From: Listeria seeligeri serovar 1/2b str. SLCC3954
GTDB lineage: Bacteria; Bacillota; Bacilli; Lactobacillales; Listeriaceae
Reading direction: 5' to 3'
Assembly: GCF_000027145.1 (NCBI RefSeq)
Contig: NC_013891.1
Span: forward strand, 2,480,001 to 2,544,000
DNA: 64,000 nt
Shown here piece by piece: positions 33,275 through 43,004 of the stretch. Under the pieces are notes generated by a model that saw only the letters and a program-made list of their open reading frames with translations, made no database searches and was not told the DNA's origin. A program made the translations under genes and the position numbers. Numbering within the stretch: position 1 is the stretch's first letter; each line of letters starts with the position of its first letter.

Positions 33275-33380
33275 GAATTCCTGTCCCCTTTACATAACTT
33301 CTATTATATTTTAACGTTTTCTGCCTTTTTTTTACAGCATTGTTTTTTATTTCCAGAAATTTGTTGATTTTAGACAAAAG

Positions 33381-33535
33381 TTATCCCCAAACTGTGGATA
33401 ATAACTTTGTCAATGGGGATAACTTATTGTGAATTGTGGATAATTCGTTAAGATAAGTAAAAAAGCCATTTTCTTTATTAAGATTTGATTAAAAAAATTT
33501 TTTGCACAACATTTTATCCACAGTTTTGTGGATAA
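33381..33535. promoter_or_regulatory. DnaA-box cluster between ywlC and prmC
   Basis: In the 300-bp gap (33275-33574) there are four perfect TTATCCACA boxes: 33393-33401 (-), 33435-33443 (-), 33514-33522 (+), 33527-33535 (-), and two one-mismatch TTATCCCCA boxes at 33381-33389 (+) and 33414-33422 (-). Further perfect boxes lie at 33021-33029 (in ywlC), 33628-33636 and 33648-33656 (in prmC), and a near match at 33690-33698. No replication gene or AT-rich unwinding array of an origin is adjacent, so a DnaA-titrating or regulatory cluster is more likely than oriC. Confidence 0.9.
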
Positions 33536-33543
33536 CTTAAATT

Positions 33544-33577
33544 AAAAAAAGACGCTCCTCTTGGGAAAACGCCTTTA
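33544..33577 (-). terminator. prfA-prmC terminator
   Basis: Minus strand AAAGGCG...TCC / GGA...CGTCTTT with a small internal loop, then T7. It touches the prmC stop. Confidence 0.7.
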
Positions 33578-34426
33578 TATCAGTATGTTAGAGCATGTTA
33601 CATAGCGATCTTTTGAATTTATATCTTTGTGGATAACAACCGTGGAATGTGGATAACTTTTTTGGAAAAGGTCTTTTACTTTTTCTCCTTGTGTATAACC
33701 TATCTCAACTCCCACCCAAAAAGATGGATTTAAGACATATTGTAAGTCTTCCACAAATCGTTCATAGATAGCAAGCCCGTCATTCTCAGCAAATAAAGCA
33801 AGGGCTGGTTCATTTTTCAACACATAATCGGACATTGCTGCTTTTTCGGCTTCTGAAATATACGGTGGATTTGCTAAGACCATGTCGAAGCGCTCTCCGT
33901 TTTGTTTAAACGATTCGAGCAAATCTGTTTCCACGAAGCGAACATCAGCATTTAACAATAAGGCATTTTTTTTCGCAATCGCAAGGGCAGGACTAGATAT
34001 GTCAGAAGCAGTTACCAAGACCTTAGGAAAGGCTTTTTTGAGCGCAATCGCAATTATACCACTGCCTGTACAAACATCAAGCACGGTCGGTAATGGGTTC
34101 TTTTTCAAAAAGGCTTCTGCACACGCGACTAGTTCTTCGGTTTCCGGGCGCGGAATAAGCACATCTTCCGTCACTAAAAAATCATAACCATAGAAAGGCG
34201 CTGTTTTTAAAATGTATTGAACTGGTTCACCTGACAAATATCGTTCAAAATCCGCTTGAAATTGTTTTTCGTGATTTGGCTCAAGTTCTCGGTTAATTTC
34301 CATCCAAAGCTCCGAACGAGAAAGACCCATTCGTGTTTCAAGTAAAATTTCGGCGGCGTTTTGGTCTAAACCTTTTTTGAGAAGAATCGCTTCCGCATCT
34401 TTGAGCAATTGACTAATTTGCGTCAT
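33575..34426 (-). CDS. prmC: release factor glutamine methyltransferase
   Basis: Methylates the Gln of the GGQ motif in RF1 and RF2. 283 residues: N-terminal helical RF-binding domain, then a Rossmann fold with the SAM loop [15 protein letters not shown] (~113-127) and the catalytic NPPY motif ([10 protein letters not shown], ~186). Overlaps prfA by 14 bp, and its substrate RF2 is also encoded in the window at 1.2-2.3 kb. Confidence 0.95.
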   Translation of the reverse strand: MTQISQLLKDAEAILLKKGLDQNAAEILLETRMGLSRSELWMEINRELEPNHEKQFQADFERYLSGEPVQYILKTAPFYGYDFLVTEDVLIPRPETEELVACAEAFLKKNPLPTVLDVCTGSGIIAIALKKAFPKVLVTASDISSPALAIAKKNALLLNADVRFVETDLLESFKQNGERFDMVLANPPYISEAEKAAMSDYVLKNEPALALFAENDGLAIYERFVEDLQYVLNPSFWVGVEIGYTQGEKVKDLFQKSYPHSTVVIHKDINSKDRYVTCSNILI

Positions 34427-35489
34427 TTAAATGTTCCAATTTGCTTGTTTGATCTTCAAGGATAAGCGCATCAATGATTTCATCGAGTTTGCCTTCCATA
34501 ATTTGATCGAGTTTTTGAATTGTTAAGCCGATGCGGTGGTCAGTCACGCGGTTTTGCGGATAATTGTATGTCCGAATGCGTTCTGAACGGTCTCCAGTTC
34601 CAACAGCGGATTTACGGTTAGCATCGTATTCTTCTCGTGCTTCACGCTCGAATTTATCATAAACACGGGCACGCAAAACTTTCATTGCTTTGTCTTTATT
34701 TTTTAATTGCGAACGCTCATCTTGCATCGAAACAACAATCCCAGTTGGAATATGTGTCAAACGAACCGCCGACATTGTTGTATTGACACTTTGTCCGCCG
34801 GCACCAGTAGAAGCAAATGTATCTGTACGGATATCTTTGTCATGTAATTCGATTTCCACTTCTTCTGCTTCCGGTAAAATTGCTACAGTTGCAGTTGATG
34901 TGTGAATTCGGCCACCTGATTCCGTTTCTGGAACACGTTGCACACGGTGAGCTCCATTTTCATATTTCATTCGTGAAAAGGCATCGTTTCCATTCATCAT
35001 CGCGATAATTTCTTTGTAACCGCCAATTCCAGTTGGGTTAGCATCCATTATTTCTACTTTCCAACCGCGTGACTCCGCATATTTGCTATACATTCGGAAT
35101 AAATCACCTGCAAATAAAGCTGCTTCATCTCCGCCAGCTGCTCCACGAATTTCGAGGATAACGTTTTTGTCATCATTAGGATCTTTTGGAACTAGGAGTA
35201 GTTTAAGTCGTTCTTCTAATTCTGCTTTTTCTTTTTGTAGTTCCGTAAATTCTTCTTTAGCCATTTCGCGCATTTCATCGTCTAGTTTTTCGCTTAAAAG
35301 TTCTTTCGTTTCGTCAATTTGTGCGTTAACATTTTTATATTCACGGTATGCTTCAACTGTCGCTGTGATGCCTGATTGTTCTTTTGATAAGTCACGTAGT
35401 CGTTTTGGGTCTGATACAACGTCTGGATCACTTAATAGTTCATTTAATTCATCGTAACGGTCTTCCACCGCTTGTAATCGATCATACAT
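34413..35489 (-). CDS. prfA: peptide chain release factor 1
   Basis: RF1, releasing peptides at UAA/UAG. 358 residues. GGQ loop [17 protein letters not shown] (~228-244) and the RF1-type codon-recognition region [20 protein letters not shown]. No internal stop or frameshift, in contrast to prfB. ATG with AGGTG upstream; 22 bp after tdk. The symbol must not be confused with the Listeria virulence regulator PrfA, which is a CRP/FNR protein. Confidence 0.97.
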   Translation of the reverse strand: MYDRLQAVEDRYDELNELLSDPDVVSDPKRLRDLSKEQSGITATVEAYREYKNVNAQIDETKELLSEKLDDEMREMAKEEFTELQKEKAELEERLKLLLVPKDPNDDKNVILEIRGAAGGDEAALFAGDLFRMYSKYAESRGWKVEIMDANPTGIGGYKEIIAMMNGNDAFSRMKYENGAHRVQRVPETESGGRIHTSTATVAILPEAEEVEIELHDKDIRTDTFASTGAGGQSVNTTMSAVRLTHIPTGIVVSMQDERSQLKNKDKAMKVLRARVYDKFEREAREEYDANRKSAVGTGDRSERIRTYNYPQNRVTDHRIGLTIQKLDQIMEGKLDEIIDALILEDQTSKLEHLNDAN

Positions 35490-35511
35490 TTTTTTACAAC
35501 ACCTCTTTAAC

Positions 35512-36087
35512 TTATTTTATTGGTGGATGGGCGTGGCATTTGCGACACACTGGATAATAATGGTCATTCCCGCCAATCATGATTTGTTCGCCTGTGTAAA
35601 CTGGTTTGCCTTTGTCATCAACGCGGAGAACCATCGTCGCTTTTTTTGCACAAAACCAGCAAATTGTTTTCATTTCTTCTAATTTATCTGCATATAGTAA
35701 TAAGTATTTTGAGCCTTCGAATAATTCATTCCGAAAATCATTTTTCAATCCATAAGCAATAACCGGAATATTTAAGTCATCCACGATTTTCGCCAGCTGA
35801 AAGACGTGCTCTTTTTCTAAAAACTGTGATTCATCTAACAAAACACAACTTGGCTTAGGTGTAATATCTGCTACAATTTCATAAATATTAGTGTCGCTAA
35901 AAATTGGGGTTGCTTCGCGTTTTAATCCGATTCGACTGGAAATAAAACCAACTTGATCGCGGTCATCAATTCCAGACGTAAAGATTACGACTGTTTTATT
36001 TTGTTCTTCATAATTATGTGCGACTTTTAGAATTTCAATGGTTTTCCCACTATTCATGGAACCATAACGGAAAAATAATTGTGCCAT
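35512..36087 (-). CDS. tdk: thymidine kinase
   Basis: Type II thymidine kinase, 191 residues. P-loop GSMNSGKT at ~8-15, Walker B-like LLDESQFL with the catalytic Glu, and a zinc lasso built from CWFC and CRKCH. Salvages thymidine to dTMP. Upstream of prfA-prmC in the same orientation, an order shared with other Firmicutes. Confidence 0.97.
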   Translation of the reverse strand: MAQLFFRYGSMNSGKTIEILKVAHNYEEQNKTVVIFTSGIDDRDQVGFISSRIGLKREATPIFSDTNIYEIVADITPKPSCVLLDESQFLEKEHVFQLAKIVDDLNIPVIAYGLKNDFRNELFEGSKYLLLYADKLEEMKTICWFCAKKATMVLRVDDKGKPVYTGEQIMIGGNDHYYPVCRKCHAHPPIK

Positions 36088-36172
36088 AAGACCGCTCCCT
36101 TTAACTTTATAAACTCTTTTCCTATTTTATCATAGAGCTGTACAAATTGGGACATATAGTTTTTTTCATCAT

Positions 36173-36204
36173 AAAAAAGCTATGCCTCGCGATAGACATA
36201 GCTT
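36173..36204 (-). terminator. hom-thrC-thrB terminator
   Basis: Minus strand AAGCTATG / CATAGCTT around an 11-12-base loop, followed by T6, just past the thrB stop. Confidence 0.9.
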
Positions 36205-36208
36205 TGTT

Positions 36209-37075
36209 TTAATGAAAAATTTCTACACCGCTTCCTTCTACATCAAGAAGAAGAACGTCGGCATCCACTTCTAAATTTCGTAAAGCTTGTTGGAGTCCCT
36301 TAGCTGTAGCACGTGGTGTGAAAACCAAAACGGTTGGTCCAGCGCCACTCAAGCAAGCTGCATAGGCGCCTTGTTTCTTAGCAATTTCACGAACTTGAGG
36401 TAAATGTGGGACTAATTTGCTGCGGTATTTTTCATGCCACAAGTCGCGTTCCATCATTTCCCCAGCTAGCTTCATATCATTGCGTAAAATCGCTGCAATC
36501 ATCACATTTGCAATACTACTTGCTTGCACGGCTTCTTTAAAGGGAAGTGTATCTGGCAACACGCCTCTACTTTCAGAAGTTAGTAGTTCTGTCTTCGGAA
36601 TAAAGGCAATTAAAGCACAATCTGGAAATAGATGACGAACGTAAAAATCTTCTCCGTCCAGTTTGGCTCCTACTACCCAATTACCCAGGACAGCGGGCGC
36701 CACATTATCAGGATGCCCTTCAATTTCAGCTGCAATTCGTACCTTTTCTTCTTTTGATAGGTTTAATTCTCCAAGCGTATTAGCTAGTTCAATTCCAGCA
36801 ACGACTGCCGCCGAGCTACTGCCAAGCCCACGTGCTGGTGGAATATCACAGGTCATTGTTAAATGATGTGGCGTGAGATTTGGCGCAAGGTTCAGCGCCG
36901 TCTCAATTATGACGTTTGTTTCATCGTGAGGTATTCCCCCGCCGATATTATGTTCAACATACCACGCTTCAGCACGCTCGCCGATATCTAATGTTAAATA
37001 TAACGTTAATGCTAAGCCGCATGAATCAAAACCCGGACCAAGATTGGCCGTAGTTGCGGGGACTCGAATACGCAT
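36209..37075 (-). CDS. thrB: homoserine kinase
   Basis: GHMP kinase, 288 residues, phosphorylates homoserine for threonine synthesis. ATTANLGPGFDSCGLAL near the N-terminus, the ATP loop PPARGLGSSSAA (~85-96) and CLSGAGPTVLVF near the C-terminus. Its ATG shares one base with the thrC stop (TAATG), so translation is coupled. Last gene of the operon. Confidence 0.97.
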   Translation of the reverse strand: MRIRVPATTANLGPGFDSCGLALTLYLTLDIGERAEAWYVEHNIGGGIPHDETNVIIETALNLAPNLTPHHLTMTCDIPPARGLGSSSAAVVAGIELANTLGELNLSKEEKVRIAAEIEGHPDNVAPAVLGNWVVGAKLDGEDFYVRHLFPDCALIAFIPKTELLTSESRGVLPDTLPFKEAVQASSIANVMIAAILRNDMKLAGEMMERDLWHEKYRSKLVPHLPQVREIAKKQGAYAACLSGAGPTVLVFTPRATAKGLQQALRNLEVDADVLLLDVEGSGVEIFH

Positions 37076-38130
37076 TAAGCTTTCACTCCTCCGCGAAGAT
37101 GTGTACGCATTGCTTCGATATCATCTACATGAGAAATCGGAATTTCATGCACACTCATTGCAGTATCGGGATCTTTTAAGCCGTTTCCAGTGAATACACA
37201 AACAACTGTTTCCCCTTTTTTAATGGTTCCGTTCGCTACGTGTTGAATCACTCCAGCTAAAGATGCTGCCGAGCCTGGTTCGATAAAAACGCCATCTTGT
37301 GCGGCAATTTTTTTATAAGCATTTACTATTTCATCATCTGTAACAGAATGGATATAACCTTTGGATTCATCACGAGCGGCTTCGGCAAGTCCCCAGCTAG
37401 CTGGATTTCCAATTCGAATCGCTGTTGCAATTGTTTCTGGATTAGCAATAGCCTTCCCTTGAACGATGGCAGCCGCACCTTCCGCTTCAAAGCCGTGCAT
37501 TCTTGGAAGACCAGAGTTGTGCGCATCATTCCATTCTTTGAAGCCTTTCCAATAAGCGGAAATATTTCCTGCGTTACCTACTGGGATAGCAAGTACATCA
37601 GGCGCTGAGCCAAGTTGTTCACAAATTTCGAATGCAGCTGTTTTTTGTCCTTCTAAACGATAAGGATTGACTGAGTTGACAAGCGTTACTGCTTCTGTTT
37701 TAGCAAGTTCACGAACAGATTTTAAAGCTTCGTCAAAATTCCCTTGAATAGAAATAATATCTGCACCGTACATAACCGCTTGCGCTAATTTTCCAAGCGC
37801 GACTTTACCTTCTGGGATAACGATATAAGCTTTTAAACCGGCGCGTGTTGCATAAGCTGCTGCTGCGGCCGAAGTGTTCCCAGTCGAAGCACAAATAACT
37901 GCCTCAGCGCCTTCTTCTTTCGCTTTTGCAACGGCCATTACCATTCCGCGATCTTTAAAAGAACCAGTTGGATTTAATCCCTCATATTTTCCGTATAAAG
38001 TAACACCAAGTTCTTTGGACAAATTTGGCAGTGGTATTAATGGTGTATTTCCTTCTGCAAGTGAAATCATTGGCGTATTTTCTGTTACTGGTAAATATTC
38101 TTTGTATTTTTCGAGTAAACCTTTATACAT
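37075..38130 (-). CDS. thrC: threonine synthase
   Basis: PLP enzyme converting O-phosphohomoserine to threonine. 351 residues. PLP lysine in [11 protein letters not shown] (~53-63), phosphate-binding [14 protein letters not shown], and [15 protein letters not shown]. It belongs to the shorter class found in Bacillus. 3 bp after hom, overlapping thrB by one base. Confidence 0.97.
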   Translation of the reverse strand: MYKGLLEKYKEYLPVTENTPMISLAEGNTPLIPLPNLSKELGVTLYGKYEGLNPTGSFKDRGMVMAVAKAKEEGAEAVICASTGNTSAAAAAYATRAGLKAYIVIPEGKVALGKLAQAVMYGADIISIQGNFDEALKSVRELAKTEAVTLVNSVNPYRLEGQKTAAFEICEQLGSAPDVLAIPVGNAGNISAYWKGFKEWNDAHNSGLPRMHGFEAEGAAAIVQGKAIANPETIATAIRIGNPASWGLAEAARDESKGYIHSVTDDEIVNAYKKIAAQDGVFIEPGSAASLAGVIQHVANGTIKKGETVVCVFTGNGLKDPDTAMSVHEIPISHVDDIEAMRTHLRGGVKA

Positions 38131-38133
38131 TTT

Positions 38134-39420
38134 TTAACCCTCCACAACGGAATATTTTGCGAGCATTTGCATTTCTGGCTCATCAGTCACCCTAGCTATT
38201 GCTTGTTCTAATTGTGCTTGGCTTGTTGAATGTGTCACGATAACCACAGTTGCCGTAAAATCATCATATGGTTGTTGTAAAATTTTATCGAAACCAACTC
38301 CTGCTTCCGCAAAAATTTGCGTTAACTTGAGAAAGGTTCCTGTTTTATCGTCCATTGTTAGACGCAAATAATATTTAGAGAAAACTTGTTCTTTTGGTGT
38401 ATGTTTTGTTTCGTGTTTATAACTATTGAAGGCATTACCGTTTGTACCTAGACGACTATTTTTAGCAACGGTAATTAAATCACTGACCACACTTGTTGCG
38501 GTTGGTAATTCACCTGCACCAGGGCCATAAAACATGGTTTCCCCAACAGCTGCACCAGTTACGAAGACCGCATTATTTTCATAGTTTACGCCTGCAAGAG
38601 GATGAGCTTTTGGTAATAATACTGGTCCAACATTGACATTGACCATGCCGTTTGTTTCTTCTGCTGTACCAACTAGTTTGATTTTGTATCCTAATTGATA
38701 GGCAACTTCAATATCTTCAGGGGAAATCCCACGAATACCGCTTGTTTCCACATTATCTAAATTCACATTCATTCCAAATGCTAACCGGGTCATGATTACC
38801 ATTTTTCTGGCTGCATCAATACCATCAACATCATTCGTTGGATCTGACTCTGCAAAACCTAGCTCTTGGGCTTCTGCTAAAACTTCTTCATATGACTTTT
38901 TCTCTGTTGTCATTTTTGTTAGCATGAAATTGGTTGTCCCATTGACAATACCCATTACTTTTTGAATTTTATCGGCTGCCAGGCTGTTTACAATCGTGCG
39001 TAAAATTGGAATTCCGCCAGCAACACTTGCTTCATAAAACAAATCGCATTTATTCGCTTGTGCAACTGCAACTAGTTCATCACCATGAAGCGCTATTAAA
39101 TCTTTGTTCGCAGTTACTACATGTTTTCCAGCTTTCAAGGCCTGCAAAATGTATTCCCGCGCAGTTGTGATGCTGCCCATAACCTCGACAACAACAGCAA
39201 TTTCTGGATCATCCAGCACATCAGACGGATTGGTGGTTAGTTCAAAACCTTTTGTTTCATAACGACGATTTTTTTCTAAGTTACGGACTAACACTTTTTT
39301 TACAGAAATATGATAGCCAGTTACTTGACTAATTTTTTCTTGGTGCTCTTCTAAAATATGAATTACGCCGCTGCCTACCGTTCCAAAACCTAACACACCT
39401 ACTTGTAACTTTGCTTCCAC
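38134..39420 (-). CDS. hom: homoserine dehydrogenase with ACT domain
   Basis: 428 residues. NAD(P) fold GVLGFGTVGSGV near the N-terminus, catalytic segment VMGIVNGTTNFMLTKM and LGFAESDPTNDVDGIDAARK, then a C-terminal ACT domain (~350-425, YYLRLTMDDKTGTFLKLTQIF) expected to give feedback by threonine. First gene of hom-thrC-thrB. GTG start with AGGAGG. No T-box or attenuator hairpin is visible in its short leader. Confidence 0.97.
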   Translation of the reverse strand: MEAKLQVGVLGFGTVGSGVIHILEEHQEKISQVTGYHISVKKVLVRNLEKNRRYETKGFELTTNPSDVLDDPEIAVVVEVMGSITTAREYILQALKAGKHVVTANKDLIALHGDELVAVAQANKCDLFYEASVAGGIPILRTIVNSLAADKIQKVMGIVNGTTNFMLTKMTTEKKSYEEVLAEAQELGFAESDPTNDVDGIDAARKMVIMTRLAFGMNVNLDNVETSGIRGISPEDIEVAYQLGYKIKLVGTAEETNGMVNVNVGPVLLPKAHPLAGVNYENNAVFVTGAAVGETMFYGPGAGELPTATSVVSDLITVAKNSRLGTNGNAFNSYKHETKHTPKEQVFSKYYLRLTMDDKTGTFLKLTQIFAEAGVGFDKILQQPYDDFTATVVIVTHSTSQAQLEQAIARVTDEPEMQMLAKYSVVEG

Positions 39421-39501
39421 TTGAAAACCTCCTTATTATTGTTTAACAAAACAGAAAATTTAACTTTTTTATCACCTACTCATAAAAAAGTAATTAGTGA
39501 T

Positions 39502-39531
39502 ATTATACGCAACTTCACAGGGAAAAGTAAA
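39502..39531 (-). promoter_or_regulatory. hom promoter
   Basis: Minus strand: TTTACT (39531-39526), 18-bp spacer, TATAAT (39507-39502). About 80 nt of leader to the GTG. Confidence 0.7.
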
Positions 39532-39567
39532 CCCTTGGACGTAAAGTTTTTATTTTTAGCTGATTAT

Positions 39568-39605
39568 TGAAAAAAGCGCACACAACCAAAGTTGCCCGCA
39601 CTTGA
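39568..39605 (-). terminator. terminator of the merR cassette
   Basis: Minus strand AAGTGCGGGCAAC / GTTGTGTGCGCTT (12 of 13 paired, with G-U pairs), loop TTTG, then T6. It separates the accessory genes from the hom promoter. Confidence 0.92.
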
Positions 39606-39615
39606 GTCTCTTCCA

Positions 39616-39978
39616 TTATTCGCTTTGTGTTATTTTCACTTGATAGTTTTTTATTTTATTTCCTAATTTACTTACTGCTTGATTTATTTGTGCTTGTTTT
39701 TCGAGTAGTTTCGCATATTCTAACTCTAGAATTTTTTGGCGTTCTTTTAAAGTTATATCACCCTTTTGAAATAATTCCATATACTGTGCTAACGAACCAA
39801 TCGACAGCCCCGAACTGCGCATACATTTAATAAATTCAATCCATTTCAAGTCTTCATTAGAGTAATCTCTTATTCCCGATGCGTTTCGTTTGATTGGTTT
39901 AATCAGCCCTTGTTGCTCATAATACCGTAATGTTGCTGGGGTAATATTTTGACGAGTGGCTACTTCTGAAATATTCAT
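39616..39978 (-). CDS. MerR family transcriptional regulator
   Basis: 120 residues from ATG at 39978 (AGGAGG 9 bases upstream). N-terminal winged helix NISEVATRQNITPATLRYYEQQGLI followed by a long coiled coil; no cysteine effector site is visible, so a metal sensor is unlikely. It resembles the AdhR/YyaN-type group linked to aldehyde or quinone stress. Last gene of cupin-CMD-MFS-merR, so it probably autoregulates. The effector is not deducible. Confidence 0.88.
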   Translation of the reverse strand: MNISEVATRQNITPATLRYYEQQGLIKPIKRNASGIRDYSNEDLKWIEFIKCMRSSGLSIGSLAQYMELFQKGDITLKERQKILELEYAKLLEKQAQINQAVSKLGNKIKNYQVKITQSE

Positions 39979-40001
39979 ATTAACTTCCTCCTCCACACTT
40001 T

Positions 40002-41183
40002 TTAAACCGTCATATATTTATGGAAAATTAGTGTAATAACGCTAATGCACCCTAAGGATATTCCCATAATTACGATTTGAGTTCCCGCGCTTGAGTTACC
40101 ACTAAAACTAGAAATGAACTGTGAAGCATACGGAGAAAGTGTTGCACCTAGATTATATGCTACTAAAACAATTGTTGCGCCAAATTTAGCCACTTTTTCG
40201 CCGCCAGTAGTAAGTATGTGCATAAAATAAGGCATGATATTACGAAATGAAAATCCTAAAACTAACGAACAAACCAATGTGAAAATAAGAGAGGTAGAAA
40301 TGCTAGTGAAGAAAATACTCAGACCTGCAGTAAAAGTAGCGATTGGTAGTAACCAGCTTTTTAAATATGTATATGTTCTACCGAATAAATTTCCTGCAAT
40401 AAAGGCCCCAGCTCCAATAGCGGCAATCATGTTACTACCATTTGTAGCATCCCCTATACCTTGTTCAATCAATAGCGGTGTGATTTGCAAATTATAATTT
40501 ATAAATAGCAGGACAATGCAGAATAAAACAAATCCTAAAATAATTGACCTTGTTTTCCGTTTATTTGAAATTGTGCTTGATTGAATTTTTTCGTCTGTGC
40601 TCGCTGTTTGTACTCGCTGATTTGGAATAAAAATCGCAACAAAAATCAAACTTACAATTGCAAAACTATACACCAAAAAAGAACTAGTCCAACTTATTTT
40701 GATTAATTGTCCAACACCAATTGTCATAATGATACCACCAAGGCCTTCACAAGCACTTTCTAACCCCAGCGCTTTTGCCTTTTTTCCGGTGTCGCTTTGA
40801 TACAAACTACTAATCATTTGAATAAGCAGCCGATTAAACAACCCAATCCCTAAACCTAGTAGACATCTTGAAAGAAATAGAACAAGAAAACTACCTTGGA
40901 ACCAAGCAGGTAACGTTCCAAAAAAACCAACAATAACTAGTCCTAAAATAATAGTGAATTTCCTCCCTATCATTTTCTCAATCACGCTAGTTAAAAAGAC
41001 GCCAACTATTAAAAACAACGATGGCACTGTTGTTAATAGCCCTACATATACAGGATCCACCTTATTAAAGCTCTGGGTAATGGCAGGTATATTGGCAGAG
41101 ATAGCTGGCGCCGAGTTAACGATTAAAGCAACCGATAATAATGCCAGCAACTTCATCGAAAAGAAATTCTTTTTAGTCTTCAT
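40002..41183 (-). CDS. MFS family transporter
   Basis: About 393 residues with 12 hydrophobic segments; the family loop between helices 2 and 3 appears as IEKMIGRKFT. Probable drug or small-molecule efflux pump; the substrate is unknown. I use ATG at 41183, which overlaps the end of the preceding CMD gene; a TTG nine bases earlier is also open. A ribosome site is weak, so the start is uncertain and translational coupling is likely. Sits between the CMD-like gene and merR. Confidence 0.85.
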   Translation of the reverse strand: MKTKKNFFSMKLLALLSVALIVNSAPAISANIPAITQSFNKVDPVYVGLLTTVPSLFLIVGVFLTSVIEKMIGRKFTIILGLVIVGFFGTLPAWFQGSFLVLFLSRCLLGLGIGLFNRLLIQMISSLYQSDTGKKAKALGLESACEGLGGIIMTIGVGQLIKISWTSSFLVYSFAIVSLIFVAIFIPNQRVQTASTDEKIQSSTISNKRKTRSIILGFVLFCIVLLFINYNLQITPLLIEQGIGDATNGSNMIAAIGAGAFIAGNLFGRTYTYLKSWLLPIATFTAGLSIFFTSISTSLIFTLVCSLVLGFSFRNIMPYFMHILTTGGEKVAKFGATIVLVAYNLGATLSPYASQFISSFSGNSSAGTQIVIMGISLGCISVITLIFHKYMTV

Positions 41184-41496
41184 CGTTATCAAAAATTTCT
41201 TTTGCTAAATTAAAAGCTGACCACGCTTTTGGCCACCCAATATAGAAAGCAAGATGTGTAATTAACGCTACGATTTCTTCTTTCGTTACACCATTTTCTT
41301 TTGCGATTTTCAAGTGAGCTTCTAGTTGTGGTACTCCTTGAGTGAGTAAACTTGAAACCGTAATTAAACTGCGATCTCTCGGTGATAATTCTGCTTCACG
41401 TGCCCATACTTCGCCAAATAACACATCATCGTTTAACGCAGCAAATTGAGGCGCAAATTCACCTAAATTATTTCTTCCTGCCGTTTGTTTTTTCAT
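41173..41496 (-). CDS. carboxymuconolactone decarboxylase family protein
   Basis: 107 residues from ATG at 41496 (AGG site at 9 bases). Single CMD domain: FGEVWAREAELSPRDRSLITVSSLLTQG ... EAHLKIAKENGVTKEEIVALITHLAFYIGWPKAWSAF. It contains no cysteine, so the CxxC redox pair of AhpD is absent. Members of this small family often pair with a cupin in stress operons; the reaction is unknown. Overlaps the MFS gene. Confidence 0.9.
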   Translation of the reverse strand: MKKQTAGRNNLGEFAPQFAALNDDVLFGEVWAREAELSPRDRSLITVSSLLTQGVPQLEAHLKIAKENGVTKEEIVALITHLAFYIGWPKAWSAFNLAKEIFDNDED

Positions 41497-41515
41497 TTTT
41501 CGCAACCTACTTTCT

Positions 41516-41929
41516 TTATTTTTTTAATGATAAATAGTCCGCATCGGAAACAGTCTCTAACCACTCAGGTGTCCCCGCAGTAATCGCAATATGTTCAAAC
41601 CAACTGTCATTAGTTGCTCCGTGCCAATGTTTTATACCATCATGAGTCACAACAACATCCCCAGCCTGTAGGAATTGTGCTGCTTTTCCTTCTTCTTGAT
41701 ACCAACCTTCTCCACCAGTTACTAATAAAATTTGGAAACCATCATGGTGAATATGCCAATTATTTCGGCATCCTGGTTCAAAGGTGACATTTCCGACACC
41801 GACATTTATAGCAGAATCAGCTACGAGCGCTTTTAAATAGCTTTGACCAACAAAAAATTTCGCGAAAGCATCATTCTTTTCCCCACTTGGAAAAATCACA
41901 CCGTTTTTCACTTCTTCAAATTTCACCAT
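41516..41929 (-). CDS. cupin domain protein
   Basis: 137 residues, one cupin barrel. Metal-ligand motif 1 is GCRNNWHIHHDGFQILLVTGGEGWY and motif 2 GDVVVTHDGIKHWHGA, with the His residues retained, so a metal-dependent enzyme or sensor is plausible. AGGAGA ribosome site, ATG. First gene of the cupin-CMD-MFS-merR operon; cupin plus CMD pairs recur in bacterial genomes but the pathway here cannot be named. Confidence 0.9.
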   Translation of the reverse strand: MVKFEEVKNGVIFPSGEKNDAFAKFFVGQSYLKALVADSAINVGVGNVTFEPGCRNNWHIHHDGFQILLVTGGEGWYQEEGKAAQFLQAGDVVVTHDGIKHWHGATNDSWFEHIAITAGTPEWLETVSDADYLSLKK

Positions 41930-41953
41930 TTTCTATCTCCTCCATTCAACATC

Positions 41954-42009
41954 AAAAAAAGCTGTAACATAAACTAAAAGGATTGCCTTACAAGTTTATG
42001 TTACAGCTT
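41954..42009 (-). terminator. terminator of the lysR gene
   Basis: 16-bp perfect stem: AAGCTGTAACATAAAC (41959-41974) with GTTTATGTTACAGCTT (41994-42009), then T7 on the minus strand. It isolates lysR from the cupin operon, whose promoter must lie between here and 41929 or depend on read-through. Confidence 0.93.
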
Positions 42010-42045
42010 ACTTTAACTATCGTCCAATACTTCTTAAGCTTAGTT

Positions 42046-42927
42046 TCATGCCTTTAAAGCATTTTGTATTTTTTTAATAAAGGTGAGTACCGTGTCACTA
42101 AGAATTGTTTCTTTCTTCCAAACAAGTACGCAATTGGTTTCATGCCTTGGCATAAGTGGGAGAAATTTTGTATTGTTTTTTTGGTTATTGGTGGCCCCTT
42201 TAATCGCAAAAGCCGCACCAACTTTTTTTTCAACCAACGAAATGACATTAAAAATCAAATTATATTTACCAACAATATTCAACTCTGCTTCTTCAAAACC
42301 GCCCCATGTACAAAGCATCTTTTGAACTTCTTTTCGACCAGACCAAATTAAAGGTAGATTTAAAATTTCTTTTGGTGATATATCTGCTTGTTTAGCCAAT
42401 AAGTCTTCCGCCGATACAAGCACTCCCCAAAGTTCTTTATCCGGTAAAATCAACTTATTATAATTATTGGTTGGCACAGGATCGATTAAAACTGCTATGT
42501 CTAGTAACCCTTTGTCCAGCCTTTCTGTAATATCATTACTTGTTCCACTATATATATTGAATGTTACTTGTGGATGGTCGGCAATCATTTCTTCCAGCAT
42601 TGCCGCTAAAAAATGAGAACTATTTGCTTCTACACATCCAATGGAAATTTGACCTTTCAAAAGGGCATTTTGGTATTTAGCAAATTCTTGTTCCGTCTTT
42701 TCATCTAGCTCAATAATTTCTTCTGCTCTTTTTTTCAAAAATAACCCTGGTTCGGTTAAGTACAATTTTTTATTTTTCCTTATAAATAAATCGGTTTGCA
42801 AACTGGCTTCAAAATCTCTAATTTGCCTGCTAAGTGTTGGTTGTGTGATATGAAGTTTATTGGCAGCTTGAGTGATATTTTGTTCTTCTGCCACGGTAAG
42901 AAAATATTTTAACATTCTAATTTCCAA
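42046..42927 (-). CDS. LysR family transcriptional regulator
   Basis: 293 residues. N-terminal helix-turn-helix (LKYFLTVAEEQNITQAANKLHITQPTLSRQI), then a periplasmic-binding-like effector domain from about residue 90. TTG start at 42927 after GAGGGGG. Its target is unknown; the cupin-CMD-MFS-merR genes directly downstream are candidates even though orientation is the same rather than divergent. Confidence 0.9.
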   Translation of the reverse strand: MEIRMLKYFLTVAEEQNITQAANKLHITQPTLSRQIRDFEASLQTDLFIRKNKKLYLTEPGLFLKKRAEEIIELDEKTEQEFAKYQNALLKGQISIGCVEANSSHFLAAMLEEMIADHPQVTFNIYSGTSNDITERLDKGLLDIAVLIDPVPTNNYNKLILPDKELWGVLVSAEDLLAKQADISPKEILNLPLIWSGRKEVQKMLCTWGGFEEAELNIVGKYNLIFNVISLVEKKVGAAFAIKGATNNQKNNTKFLPLMPRHETNCVLVWKKETILSDTVLTFIKKIQNALKA

Positions 42928-43004
42928 TTATTCTAACCCCCTCATATTTTAATTCTATTATACACAAATTATATTTTTTTCTCGAAAAGTTCATGAATAA
43001 ATGG

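Noticed and set aside
33275-33574. chromosomal replication origin
   Set aside because: DnaA boxes are present but dnaA/dnaN are absent and neighbours are translation genes; a titration or regulatory cluster is more likely.
34413-35489. PrfA virulence regulator
   Set aside because: The protein has the GGQ motif and is release factor 1; the shared symbol is a coincidence.
39421-39535. T-box or threonine attenuator before hom
   Set aside because: The leader from the mapped-looking promoter is about 80 nt, without terminator hairpin, Thr-codon leader peptide or T-box sequence.
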